In this document: positions 30,454 to 42,457 of the stretch, one piece after another
Numbering within the stretch: the first letter of the stretch is position 1
How the letters are laid out: each line of letters opens with the position of its first letter
The notes under the pieces: generated by a model
What the model saw: the letters and a program-made list of their open reading frames with translations, nothing else
Databases searched by the model: none
Told to the model about the DNA's origin: nothing
NCBI GenBank assembly: GCA_015698045.1
Contig: BLAL01000178.1
Span: forward strand, 62,001 to 126,000
Length of the DNA: 64,000 nucleotides
Reading direction: 5' to 3'
DNA from: Rhizophagus clarus
Lineage: Eukaryota > Glomeromycota > Glomeromycetes > Glomerales > Glomeraceae
Translations under genes and position numbers: made by a program

Positions 30454-32269
30454 AGTGTTACGTTTTTATAGGGATATTAGGCTCGGACAAAAAAATAGTG
30501 TTACTTTCCGGAGTAAGATAAAAAAATATTTCTGTTCGGGAAAGAGAATACTGGTCATTAATATAGGTTTTTATGTAGTACAGGCATTGCATCATTACAC
30601 GTGACAGACCGATAAATCAGTCCTCCCAATTTCTTATTTTTTAAAAATTATATAACTTAAGATTTTTGCCTACTCTTATTTTTTAAAATATTAATATATA
30701 ATAATATCATTATCCTTACTGGATCACTTAAAAATAAAGATATATTGGTTTATAATATATAACTTTTAAAAAATTTTATATATAAACTTTACACAAATTT
30801 ATATATAAATTATATAAAAGATATTTAGAATTCTGTAATTTTATAGTAAAAAAAATTTGTTTTTAAAATAAGTAAGAATTATAAATAATAGGAAAATATA
30901 ATGAATTTTAACTTTAATTCATTTATTCTAATTTAAACTCTATTAATTAATATAATTATATATATTTGATTAAAAATAAATAATATAGTGTTAATTTAGC
31001 TTTTTTTAAAAATGATTTATAATTTTACTAATTAATTAAATGTATTTAAAAATTTATTTAAGAAATAATTATTTTACAGTAAATTTTATGATATTATTTA
31101 AAAAAAAATCAAAAAAAAAAAAAATATAATTGATTAATAATCTCTTAAAATTAATATTCATTGGTAAATTATTATAAATAGTGATTAAATTCTTTAAATT
31201 GAAATATCTTATTATTTATTTATCTTGGCAATATAAAAAAAATTATTACTATTATTGTATCTTTATTAAATAGATTTAATGGAATAAAATTTATTCTTTT
31301 ACAATAAAAATATTTTAAAATTATAAATTTTATAATGTATTAATTTTTAAAAATAAAACTACTAAAAGAAATCTAAACTTTATTTTGTTCACAATAAAAT
31401 TCTAAAGCTAATCTTTCTTCTTATCAATTGTATGAAATTTTTGTTAGTGTTCTTTTCTCAAATGAAAAAAAATTTAAATAATAACCATTTTTAATTGTAC
31501 ATTTTATATAATTTATACACAATATAGTATTAAGTTTTCACATGTACATTGTGAATAAATTTGTTAAGCATACATGTTATTTATATTTTTCTTCGTAAGT
31601 AATACATGAAAAGGGCCGGCCGGCTAAGTTATAACGATGTTGAAGTAATAGATGATTAAAGGGAGGAATAAAACATAAAATATGCTTGCCCTCCTCTAGC
31701 CATCTTTGTGGTAGACGTTTTAGATCGCAACTTAAAATGCATCATAAAATACAATATTATACCATACTAAGGGTAGGTTAACTTATATGTATAAAATTTT
31801 TTTTCTTTTAAATTAGTGAGGTAGTGAGGTTTTCCACTGTTTGATTTTTCGCGGACAGTAAATAGTTAGGATTAAAAAAAAATATTTTATGTACTATATT
31901 TGCTATACAAACCTTTAATTTATTCTTATATTAATGATCATTTATGAATATGCTAAATGTAAATATATTCTACGACATCGTCATTTACGAAAATTTCTTA
32001 TAATTAAAAATGAATGTAAAAATTCTTACAACTAGAAAAAAACCCCGTAAGGACACAGAAAAATAAAAATAAAATGTTCAATAGAAATGAAATTCCAGGG
32101 GTAAAAAATATGTATTGATTGAAAATTACAAAATTCTAATTTGATACAAAGAAAATTATAGCTAATTGGGAATCGAAAATTTTTTATAGTTAAAACCTTT
32201 GGTTGGAGAACCAATAATAATAAAATATCGGAAAGCCATTAAATTACTTACTAGTTGAATAAATAAAGA
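30454..32269. other. AT-rich gene-free gap
   Basis: About 1.8 kb of very AT-rich sequence with no believable frame. The only GC-rich spot is GGGCCGGCCGGC at about 31613. It separates the transposon-rich accessory half from the conserved half of the window. Confidence 0.5.
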
Positions 32270-33341
32270 CTATGCTGGATTTTCCTTGGCTTGTTGTCTT
32301 ATCCTTTTCTCATATGCTGACCGATCTTTCCTGTAAACAAAATCGATATAAACAAAAATATCAAATACTAACTAATTGAATTAAATATTATGATCCATAC
32401 TTATATAACATATAGGCATCTGACTGCGCAGGACTATCCGGATTCGGTTCATCAAGAAGATTTTGTATTCCCAATAGAATCTATAATTAATTAATGATAT
32501 GAGTAAGATACAAAAAATAAGATAAAATAAACCAATTTAAGCCAATTACCTGTTTAATTGTGATTGCAGGCTTCCAACCTTCTTCCTCATTTAGGATTGA
32601 TAAACAAACCGTGCCAGATGGATAAACGTTAGGGTGAAACAATGCTGGGACAAATTTACCTATAATAAACATGGAAACATGAAAGGATATCCAAAATAGA
32701 AGTGAAAATTATTCTGATTTCAGCAAGAATCGTATACTTCAACTTTTTTTTCTTGGTTCTTGCAAAAGGTCTTACATTTAGGAGGTTTTGAGGGGTAATC
32801 TGTAAGAAAATAATGTTATAAGAAAAGGAAATGGATATATCGAACGTTTGATTCATTCGTTTATAATTTCCATCCTAATTATAAATCAGAACATTCAAAA
32901 AAGTAAAAAATTTCAAGAAAAATAAATTTTAAGAAGTTAAGAGCGTTACCTTCGGGGAAAGTCATCACCATTTTATATACACCATTCTCCCAAGGGGTCT
33001 AGTATGAAATTAAGCGGTTTCAGATTAAATATAGTCTTCATAATATAAATTATATCCGAGTTTAATTAAATAAACGCGTCCAACTAAACTGTCCTTTACT
33101 AATTAAACTGAAAACGTTGATTCCTTACTCCTTTTTTCCCGGGAATTCCGACTTGCCAAGTTAACAGATCCAAACCATTCTCATTTTTGACAGGTCGAGC
33201 GTAAAAGCCCTTCAATAATAGATCAGCTTTAATATTTAAATGCTCGCAAATTGAAATGAAGAGCAGTTTACTTACGTAAGGATGATCTTTACGCCATTGG
33301 CGCCGTTCTTCCATAAGTCTATTTTTGCAAATACTTGACAT
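32270..33341 (-). CDS. ubc9: SUMO-conjugating enzyme E2 (Ubc9)
   Basis: Seven exons (33276-33341, 33129-33209, 32950-32998, 32776-32799, 32550-32659, 32401-32480, 32270-32330) join in frame to 156 residues, close to the 157-158 of other Ubc9 proteins. Key parts are [20 protein letters not shown], the [10 protein letters not shown] stretch, [16 protein letters not shown], the catalytic [15 protein letters not shown] with active-site Cys, and [14 protein letters not shown]. Ubc9 takes SUMO from the E1 and attaches it to lysines in psi-K-x-E sites, mainly in the nucleus. It is transcribed away from the M16 protease across a short shared promoter. Confidence 0.97.
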
Positions 33342-33556
33342 TGCGAATATATTTTTGAATTTTCTGTTTATACAAGACGGAGTATGAAATGTGAAAGTGT
33401 GCGGAATTACGAAAATTCGTGTGACGTTTAAGATACGAGTCACATGATAGGTATTACTCAGTCACATGAGTTTGTACACAATTTGATGTGATCACGTGAT
33501 TATGAATTGATTAAAAACACCGGAATTTTTAAAAAGATTATCGTTGCTAGTTTAAT
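33342..33556. promoter_or_regulatory. Divergent promoter of ubc9 and the M16 protease
   Basis: Only 215 bp separate the two start codons. The region has GATCACGTGATT (about 33490), containing the palindromic E-box TCACGTGA, plus two TCACATGA-like sites (33430-33475). CACGTG is the site of bHLH factors such as Cbf1; use here is inference. Confidence 0.5.
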
Positions 33557-36500
33557 ATGACGAATTTTGAAGTAGTAAAATCAATAGAAACAGATTTTAA
33601 TATTAAAATCACGAAATTTAGATCAAAGGCCACAGGATTAACAGTAATTCTTGTTGACTGTCAGGGTATTTCGTTAGAATAAGTCTTGTTGACTGTCAGG
33701 ATATTTCGTTTCGAAATAAAATTATCCTAACATATTATTATTTTTCCAATTATTGTTTGTAGCTCCCTTAGTCAATGGATTTTACGCAATTGCTACTGAG
33801 GGTATAAATGAATACTAATTAAATTAATGTTTTAAAATACAAACATATTTATTCCAATAATATTAATTAAATAGCTACCGATGATGATGGATGTCCTCAC
33901 ACTTTAGAACAGTATGATTTATTTAACTGATATTTTGTACGAGAAACTAAATGAAATAAACCAATAATTAATTCTTTATATTTTAGTTTGGTGTTCCTTG
34001 GTAGTGAATTATATCCTTACAAAGTATAATAAATATCTTTTAATAATAATTGATTTCAAGTTTTCATTTTTGATTTCATTTTTTTTTAATTTGATTAATT
34101 TAATTTTTAGGGAGTATTAGATTCACTTGCAAATAGAGCATTTGCTGATGGAACAAATGCGTGGACAGCAACAGATCATACGTGTTATACGATTCAAACA
34201 GCAGGAAGCCAAGGATTTTTAAATTTATTACCTATATATGTGGATCACATCCTTTATCCTACATTAACTGATAGTGGATGTTATACTGAAGTTCATCATG
34301 TTAATGGAAAAGGAGAAGATGCTGGTGTTGTCTATAGTGAAATGCAGGTAATTATTAATAACCACGTAATTAATAAACTCTCTTTAACCGATTATATTAA
34401 TAATAGGGTCGCGAAAATTCCGGCGAAAGTCGCGTTTATTTGAGATATAAACGATTAATGTACCCAGAAGGATGTGGATATCGTAGTGAGACTGGTGGCC
34501 TTATGGAAAATCTAAGGGTTCTTAATGTAGAAACTATCCGTCAAGTAAGTATAAATCTATCAAAATAGTTTTATTTAACTTTGAATAATTCGGTTTAATT
34601 AATGTATTATTATAAGTATCATAGAGACTATTACAGGCCGGATAACTTATGTTTAATCATTACTGGGAAAATTTTACATGATGAATTGCTAAAAACACTT
34701 AATCCAATTGATGAGAGAATATCCAAGAAAAGTTCATTGCAAATTCACAAAAGGTAAGAAGGTTAACTAACAGTAATCAAAAAATAACAAACAACAATAA
34801 TAGTATTACTTTGTATTTATTAGACCATTTGTAGATTCAGCACCAATCCAATTACTCGAAAAATCTATTCAAGAAGAAATAGAATTTCCTGATGAGGATG
34901 AGAGCATGGGCCAAGTAGTTATTACTTGGTTGGGTCCATTAATTGATGTAAATATTATTGGGTAACATTGGCCGGGATCATTAGACTATTAATAAATTAT
35001 TTATTTAACATATTAGGAATTCTTAGAAATTAAAGCGTTAGAAATTCTTCACACGTATTTAACAGATTCAGCAGCATCAATATTGCAAAAGGAATTTGTA
35101 GAGATCAGAGATCCATTATGCACAGGTATGTAAATAATTTACACTGGATAATTAAGCTGTTATATCTTACTACTTCTTTGATATAGATATTTCTATAATG
35201 ATTGAATATCAGACACGTACGGCCATATTATCTGCTTTTTCTAATGTTCCTACCGAGGAACTAGAAGAATTGGCGAATAGAGTATTCCAAGTATTTAATA
35301 GAATTGTTGAAAATGAAGGGATCGATATGGATCGTATGAAAACTGTTATACAGCTGACTAAATTAAGAGTAATCTATCAATGTTTAATGAGGTTTTATCT
35401 GCTGTATTAATTATTAATGTCCTTTTTATTTTTATAGATTTTGAACAAAATCGAATCAAGTCCACATTATTTCTCCGATGCGTGTATCGTAGGTTAGCAC
35501 CATGTAAATATTATTTTTTGAATACTGTTTACCTTAATTTTCCCTGGTTTCTCTTTTCAATAATTTCATAGATCACGTATATGGTAAACAAACAGGAGAA
35601 GATTTAGAAAGAGCTACCAAAGATTTAAAGTATTACGATCAATTGTTAGAATTTACTGAGCAACAATGGATACAATATTTAAAAAAATATCATTTAAATA
35701 ACAACCATATAACGCTGCTTGGTAAACCTTCTGCCGAATTTGCTGAAAAACTAAGAGAACAAGAAGAAAAACGTATTGAAAAACAGAGAGAAACGCTAGG
35801 AACAGAAAAATTAAAAGAATTAGAAAACCGTTTAGAGGAAGCTAAAAAATTAAATGATGCTCCTATACCTTCTCGTATTATCGAAAATTTTCCTGTACCT
35901 AGTGTTGATAGTATTCCTTTCATTAAAGTTATTACTGGTCGTAATAAATCCGAAGGAAAATAGTACGTATTTCTTAATATAGAGAATTTTGATATAATTA
36001 ACTAAATCTACACTGATTTATCTAGCAAAAATCTGGTCCAAGAACATCTCGATCATGATTCAAAAATTGACATTCCTTACTTTATTCAATATGACCGTGA
36101 GTTCTTAAACTATTCTATTAAAATATTTTATATTGTATTTGTCTAACTAATCTAATTCTTTAGATATTAATTCTGCGTTTGTAACAATATCGCTATATAT
36201 TGTCACCACGAATATACCTTTCGAATTACGACCTTATATAAATATATATCTTGGTTCGTTTTATTCGCTTCCACTTACCCTTCCCGACGGAACTAAGTTA
36301 ACATTTGAACAAGTGGTTTCACAGTTGAATAAAGATACCGTAAAGTATGATTACTCTTTGGGATACAACGAAAATTTTCAACAATTAGTTGTTTTCCATA
36401 TTGAGGTTGAAGCTAGTAAATATGTTAAAGCTATTCAATGGTTAAACCATTTATTATGGCATACTGAATTCACCGCTGAGAGGTACCTTAAACTTTTTAT

Positions 36501-38422
36501 GTTGAGTATATATATTTTTTGCTTTGTTGGTGTATTTAAACGGCTATTGATTTCCTTCAGGTTAAAAATTGTTGCTTCAAAACTCTTGAATGAGATTCCT
36601 GAAGCAAAACGGGATGGTGATGATGTAAGTTTTTTCCTCATGTCTTAGTTTTTTTAGTATATTGTCTTATGTATACTATATTTTCCTTTACTGTCTAATT
36701 ATGTAGATGGCGTCAACAGTTATGCAATTAATTAATTTTGATGAAAAATTATCAAATACATATCTTTCATCAACCCTTTATCAAGAAAAATTTTTACCTA
36801 ACGTTATTAAACAATTAAATGGAGATAAAGCTAATCAAGTTATTCAAAGATTTTATCAATTTAGAGAATTGTGTAAGGATGCAATATTTAAGGGGAGAAT
36901 AATTTCTTGAAATTAACTGATAAGCAAATTTTTTTTTACTTAGTAACTAAACCTGAGAATTCTAGGATTCATGTTAGTGGAAATATATTAAAACTCGCTA
37001 ATCCAAAAAATGCTTGGGCTGAACATTTTAAGACGATTGAAGTAATTATTTTTTATTGTTAAGAATACATTGCTTTTGTAATTACCATATTAACATAAAT
37101 TAACTTTATAGGCTCCTAAGTCATTAACGCCTGTACCTTTATCTCAACAATTTTTGACTGAATTTGGAAGAAATCCTGGAAATCAGGTATTAAATTTAAT
37201 TAATTATACGAGAAATTACTAATATTAATTGTTATTTTTAATTTATAATTTATTATTCATAGGGTTTTATTGTTAAATTACCAGCTATTGAAAGTACATT
37301 TTCAATACATACAGCTAAAGGTAAATATAAATTTAAACAAATACAGTCAACTTTCTACAAATACCCTTTTTTGAGAACACAGACACAAATTGTCAGAATG
37401 CGTGTGCATTTATGGAGTAGAATAGTTAGAAATTTTGGGACTGCATTTATAAGGGCGCATTTATAGCGAGTTGGCTAATTTCTTGTTTCTCTTGCTTTTT
37501 TATAGGACCATTGGGCTTCGATTCACCAGATCTTGCGTCATTGCTTGTATTATTTGAATTATTACAAGCCATGGAAGGTTTATTTTGGAAATTAATTCGT
37601 GGTCAAGGTTTAGCTTACGGTACTTACTTGAGGGTTAATGCGGAATATGGTAATTTTAATATTTTTTCATCCTATAAAGTGATATTTTTTTCCCCAAAAA
37701 ATTATATGTAATAATTTTTTTTTGTATAGGACATATTTATTTTGATATTTATAAATCTCCCGATGCTTTTAAAGCTTACGAACAAGCTCGAAAAGCTGTT
37801 TTTGATTTAGCTGATAAGAAGGTAAATATATACTATTTAGAAAAAACCTTTTATATAAAATTAATTAATTTAGTTAATCGATCTTACAGATTGAGTTCGA
37901 TAAGGCTTCATTTGAAGGTGCTAAGAGTGGTGTTATCTATAGTCTAGTTAAAAAAGAGGTATGGAAAAGAATGAGGCAGGATAATTTATTATTAAATTAA
38001 CTTTTCTTTTATTGTTTGAATTTTTTAGGGTAATATTTTTAAGGCGGTAGGTTTAGTTTTCTTTATTTAAATTTAAAAGAGATTTTATTTAAATCTTGAG
38101 AAAATTATTGTTAGGCCACTGAGTCATTTGTCGTACAAGTATTGAAAGATCTGGATGCAGAATATAATAAAAATTTAATAGCTAAAGTTCAGGTAATGTA
38201 ATACAGAATTTATATTATAATAAATTCTGACCTCTCAAATAAATATACTAAATTTAACTTTAAAATATTTAGGCCGTTAACATTGAAGATTTATACCCAA
38301 TGTTAACAAAATATTTAGTAAATCTATTTAAACCTGAAACTTCCAACGTTGTTGTAATTTCAGCTCCTGCCAAAGTTAAGGTAAAATGAAAAAGTACACA
38401 AACTTATGAAAAAATCAATACT

Positions 38423-38459
<37 letters not shown>

Positions 38460-38540
38460 ATTCAGGACATTGAACAAGGATTTAATGGTCATGGATTTAA
38501 ATTAAAAGTCAGAAATTTAGATTCTATTATTAAAAAATAA
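33557..38540 (+). CDS. M16-family zinc metalloprotease (C05D11.1/YOL098C-like), over 20 exons
   Basis: Starts MTNFEVVKSIETDFNIKITK and ends LDSIIKK. Exons are short and joined by AT-rich GT-AG introns. The zinc motif HTLEH is made by splicing (exon ...CACACTTTAGAACA, next exon TTTGGTG), giving the inverted HxxEH of M16 enzymes. It is followed by FLGSELYPYKG, ANRAFADGTNAWTATDHTCY and the downstream glutamate in GEDAGVVYSEMQ. Later exons hold the inactive second half (PLPLSQQFLTEFGR, a region with HFSIE-like elements, ending GHGFKLKVRNL). M16C enzymes degrade peptides in a closed chamber. The location is unclear; no targeting peptide was seen. A 34-base T run (38425-38458) precedes the last exon. 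Confidence 0.88.
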
Positions 38541-38608
38541 CAAAAGAATAATACCATTAAATTGATATATTTATTTATCAATTACATTAAATTAAGTAGA
38601 AATAATTT

Positions 38609-39196
38609 TTAAGGACCATTATTTGAAGCTATAAAAACATAAGATAAATCAACAGGACCTTGTATACAAGATAAAAAATTTTCTTCCGGATCTCTAACTA
38701 CAAAAAAAAAAAAGAAATTAAAAAAAAAAAAAATCTCTTACACAAATAAATCAAAATTTAAAAGCATACTTATTAATTGAAAAAGGAAAGTTTTCGGTGG
38801 TTTATCAAGATCTTCCGATGATGGTTCTTTATTACTGTTAATATTTAATCCATAAGTAAATTCATAATCTCCAATAGGTAAAGGACATTTTTTATCTGTT
38901 GTTTCTACAATTGAACAAAAATCATCTTTCTTTTTCAGCATTGTTTCATAATTTTCATCTATTATTAAAAATTCTATTGTGGAGCCTTTAAGAATTTCTA
39001 CATTCCGTGTCCCATTAAATGTATATGAGGCACTTTGTCCTATTACCAATGGATTAGGAGATATTAGTATATTTGTTATGGTATTTGGATAAGGCCCTCC
39101 TTCACATTCGGTAAATTTTGTTTGATTGGTTTCGTCGAATAATAGAGGACTGACGGAAGTTATTGAAAGTAAGACAAATAATATAAATAATTTCAT
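38609..39196 (-). CDS. Secreted ML-domain (MD-2-related lipid-recognition) protein
   Basis: Two exons (38770-39196, 38609-38697) join in frame to 171 residues. A signal peptide (MKLFILFVLLSITSVSP) is followed by an ML domain: FTECEGGPYPNTITNILISP, VIGQSASYTFNGT, DFCSIV, KKCPLPIGDYEFTY, and FLSCIQGPV in the second exon. The paired cysteines match those of fungal NPC2/PG-PI transfer proteins. It probably binds and moves sterols or phospholipids in the vacuole or outside the cell. It diverges from the GT69 gene with 157 bp between starts. Confidence 0.88.
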
Positions 39197-39353
39197 GACG
39201 GCAAAACGGGTAAAGTGAATTGAAAATGTCGGTACTTATATTTAATATTTGCTAGTCGGATAATCATCAAATAGAATCATGCGTTATGTGGCCACAAGTG
39301 TTAGAAATAAATAAATGTTTTTCTTTCACTTTTACGTACAATATAATTTAAGC

Positions 39354-40866
39354 ATGAAAATGAACAATTCTGATTTATCGATTGAAGGCATAAGCATTAA
39401 TGAGGAAACCGATAATTTAATTAAAAATTCAATAGTTAACGTAGAAAATGATAATGAAAAATTTTTTGACCGTATACCACACTTGAGATTTAAACAAATT
39501 ATAAAAAAGTTTTGCAATCCAATGATATGGTTATATCCGTCGATTAAGAGACGGGTATTTGGGCGGAAAAAGTTGGGAAGAATATTTTTAATAATGATAT
39601 TGTTAGGGACACTATGGATGTTGTGGAGGTAAGTTTGAGGTTATAGAAGGTATAATGTTTTCGTACATTCAACTCAATATTTACGTAGTACAACCGGGTT
39701 ACCACCAAACGACGTATCGCAACTATCGCAACGAAAGATATTTATTGCAGCAAATTTTTATAACAACGAAGATATTTTATCAAATTTTAATGAGCAACTG
39801 TTAGAACTGGTACAAATATTGGGAACAGAGAACGTTTACATATCGATATTTGAGAATGGTGAGTTTTCATTTAAGAATGTGTACCAGAAAGAAATCATGA
39901 GTTAATTTTGGATTCTATTGACCCTATAATGCATGTAGGTAGCAAAGACAACACCAAGCTTTTTCTCCAAATCCTTCAATCCACTCTTGATGCTATGGAC
40001 GTAGCAAACACCATAATTATAGACGACACGCCAAAACATTATATTAGTAGGAGAATACCTTACTTAGCTAACTTACGAAATAAAGTGCTAGAACCATTAC
40101 TTAAACAAGCAGAGAAGGGAAATCACTTTGATAAAGTTCTATTTTTCAATGATATTATATGGAGGGTGTCGGATATTTTAACATTGTTGAAGACAAATGG
40201 ATATAGTTATGACGCTGCATGTGCCATGGATTTCTACTGGACCTTCTATGACACTTTCGCCACAAGGGAACTCCCTCCTCCCCCATCGCCTAACACAAGC
40301 TATCCCTGGCCTTCTACCCCTTATTATCCCTACTTCTATGACACAACAGCCCAGCAACACGTTTACAACGGCGAATCAGTGCAGGTATTCAGTTGCTGGA
40401 ATGGTGTGGCGATTATGAATGCAGAACCATTTGTGAAACATGGTATAAAGTTTCGGGCACTGATACCGCAAGACAGTGAATTACCTTTTGAGGCAAGCGA
40501 GTGTTGTTTGATTTTTAGTGATTTTAGAAAGATTGGGTATGATAAAGTGTTTATCAATCCAAACGTGAGAGTATGTATGAATAAATATTATAAATGAAGT
40601 AAATGAAGCGTTTAAAATGTTATCGTAACAATGATCATTCTTGATATTCTTCCTCGGTTCGTGGTATCATTTAGGTTTCCTACGTATACCGCTTTTACCT
40701 TTGGGCTAACTACTTTCTTTCACTTATCAACCGACTCTTTCTTCGATACTTCAACCATCCAACACCGCCGTCATTATTCTCTTATGAGGGGATACGGATG
40801 CAAGAGATGATGAAGGATGTGGAGAGGTTCAATGTGACAGAATTGGATAGAATTTGCGTGCAGTAA
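39354..40866 (+). CDS. CAP59-type (GT69) alpha-1,3-mannosyltransferase
   Basis: Four exons (39354-39628, 39689-39858, 39939-40570, 40675-40866) join in frame to 422 residues. An upstream ATG at 39315 would add 13. The protein is type II: a basic cytosolic N-terminus, one membrane anchor (IFLIMILLGTLWMLW), then a luminal domain with KIFIAANFYNNEDILSNF, NVYISIFENGS, and KVLFFNDIIWRVSDILTLL. It continues with YDAACAMDFYWTFYDTFATR, FSCWNGVAIMNAEPF and SECCLIFSDFR. These are hallmarks of the CAP59/CMT1 family, which uses GDP-mannose in the Golgi for cell-wall or capsule glycans. The last exon has a conserved-looking FSYEGIRMQEMM stretch. Confidence 0.93.
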
Positions 40867-41221
40867 GAATTATTCTGGACTGAGGGGATTTTGTAATGTA
40901 CATCATTGACAAGTTAGAAATATAAATTATAGCACTTAATTGGGTTAAATGATATTGACTTATTATCACAGAAATCATGATAATTCTGGCACATGATTGT
41001 CTTTTGATTTGTCAATAACAAAACAAAAAAAAAATCTCGGATTTATTATTTATCCTAATAAATCTAAATTTATTTTGTAACAAAATCTAGAGAGAAAAAA
41101 CTTTTATACCGACAAAATTGTTATTTAATAGGTTCAAGTCTTTCATTATCATTGATCATTATCATCATTGTTATCATTATTGAACAATAAATAATTCCTC
41201 TTCATGAATCTGAGAGACAAA
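40867..41221. other. Convergent 3' spacer
   Basis: Between the ends of two convergent genes. Contains only AT-rich sequence and an ATTATCATT microsatellite near 41140-41185. Confidence 0.4.
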
Positions 41222-42457
41222 TCATTCTTGCTCGATTATTTTTTTCTTTCCATGAAAATTATCAACTAACCAGCTCAATTTGTTTGAACCCATCATTTTT
41301 TCCATTTCATCGATTGCCTTATCCAATCCCATATCGTTCGCTTTTAGTTTAATCATTTTAATAATCTTCTTTCTTGCAGCCAAGTTAACACTATTATTGA
41401 TTTGCCATTTATTACCATAAGTTTCTATTAGCGAAATAATTGAAGGATTATCACCAATTCCAAAATTCCATTCATTCCAAACATCAAACACAGTATCGAG
41501 GGTATCGATATCAGGGATACGGTAATATCTTGGTCTTGCTGCTATAACTTCATTGTTTCCTGTACTAAATTGTGACTCGTAACTAGTAAGAAAAGAGCTG
41601 GTATAATTTCCAGGTGAGTTATTTGAATCGTCTAGACCATACATATCATCTCTAGGATGAATAAATATCGAAGAGGGAGATGAAGAATTATCGGTTTGTG
41701 CTGCAGAATGATATGTCGATGATCCAGGCACATTATAAATATTCGTTCTCAAGTCATTTACTTGTGAACTCTGCGTCATAGAATATTTAGATGAGCTCAC
41801 TACATTAGACGAATCTATTCCACCTAATGCTTTTTGAGGACATCCTGATACATCACCTATAGATGACATGACCTTGCGTGAAGAGCTGACTGTTGCAGGA
41901 GTTTGTGTAACTGGATTTAACGAATTTGTTCTCGCACTCGAAGGATCCAAATTGTTTAAACTATCAGAAGAATTTATTGGAGCTGCCGTACTTAAATTGG
42001 ATGCATTTACTCTTAGTGAATTATCCAGTCGAGAAGGAACAGTCATTTCATTTATAGGTAAAATGTCGGTTGTGACATAAGTAGTTGTATTAGAATTATC
42101 CGCATTGTTTTTAGTGATACTCGTCATCGTTATTGTAATCCTAGTAGTGGTCGCACCTGAAAGTGCTTGTTCGTTCACCTGTGGTGGCATCTGCCTGTCA
42201 GATGACGATTGTTGGATATTACTTGGATCATTGAATGAAGGAATTGGTGCTGGAGGTATATGGATTTCTGGACGCATTGGAATTTCATTTCTTCGTATTG
42301 AAATAATTCTTGGTCGTGTTGAAGCATGTTTTACAGAAAGAATATCTTCGTCAGAACTGTCAGTTTGTTGAACATATTTTTTCTTTTTAGGCGGCCTCCC
42401 TTTTCTTTTAATTTTGTTCTGATTATTCTGCTGAATATTGTTTGATTTTTTAGGCAT
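41222..42457 (-). CDS. GCR1-like DNA-binding protein with AT-hook
   Basis: A single-exon 411-residue protein. The N-terminus has an AT-hook-like basic patch (KRKGRPPKKKK) for minor-groove binding. The middle (about 60-310) is Ser/Thr/Asn-rich and probably disordered. Residues about 318-400 look like a GCR1_C domain: DIDTLDTVFDVWNEWNFGIG, SIISLIETYGNKWQINN, ARKKIIKMIKLKAND. In yeast this fold in Gcr1, Hot1 and Msn1 binds DNA and activates glycolytic or stress genes. A nuclear transcription regulator is likely; the targets are unknown. Confidence 0.78.
   Translation of the reverse strand: MPKKSNNIQQNNQNKIKRKGRPPKKKKYVQQTDSSDEDILSVKHASTRPRIISIRRNEIPMRPEIHIPPAPIPSFNDPSNIQQSSSDRQMPPQVNEQALSGATTTRITITMTSITKNNADNSNTTTYVTTDILPINEMTVPSRLDNSLRVNASNLSTAAPINSSDSLNNLDPSSARTNSLNPVTQTPATVSSSRKVMSSIGDVSGCPQKALGGIDSSNVVSSSKYSMTQSSQVNDLRTNIYNVPGSSTYHSAAQTDNSSSPSSIFIHPRDDMYGLDDSNNSPGNYTSSFLTSYESQFSTGNNEVIAARPRYYRIPDIDTLDTVFDVWNEWNFGIGDNPSIISLIETYGNKWQINNSVNLAARKKIIKMIKLKANDMGLDKAIDEMEKMMGSNKLSWLVDNFHGKKKIIEQE

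Noticed and set aside
31610-31625. GGCCGGCCGG spot as a regulatory site
   Set aside because: A lone short GC-rich spot with no nearby gene or repeat; nothing to support a role.
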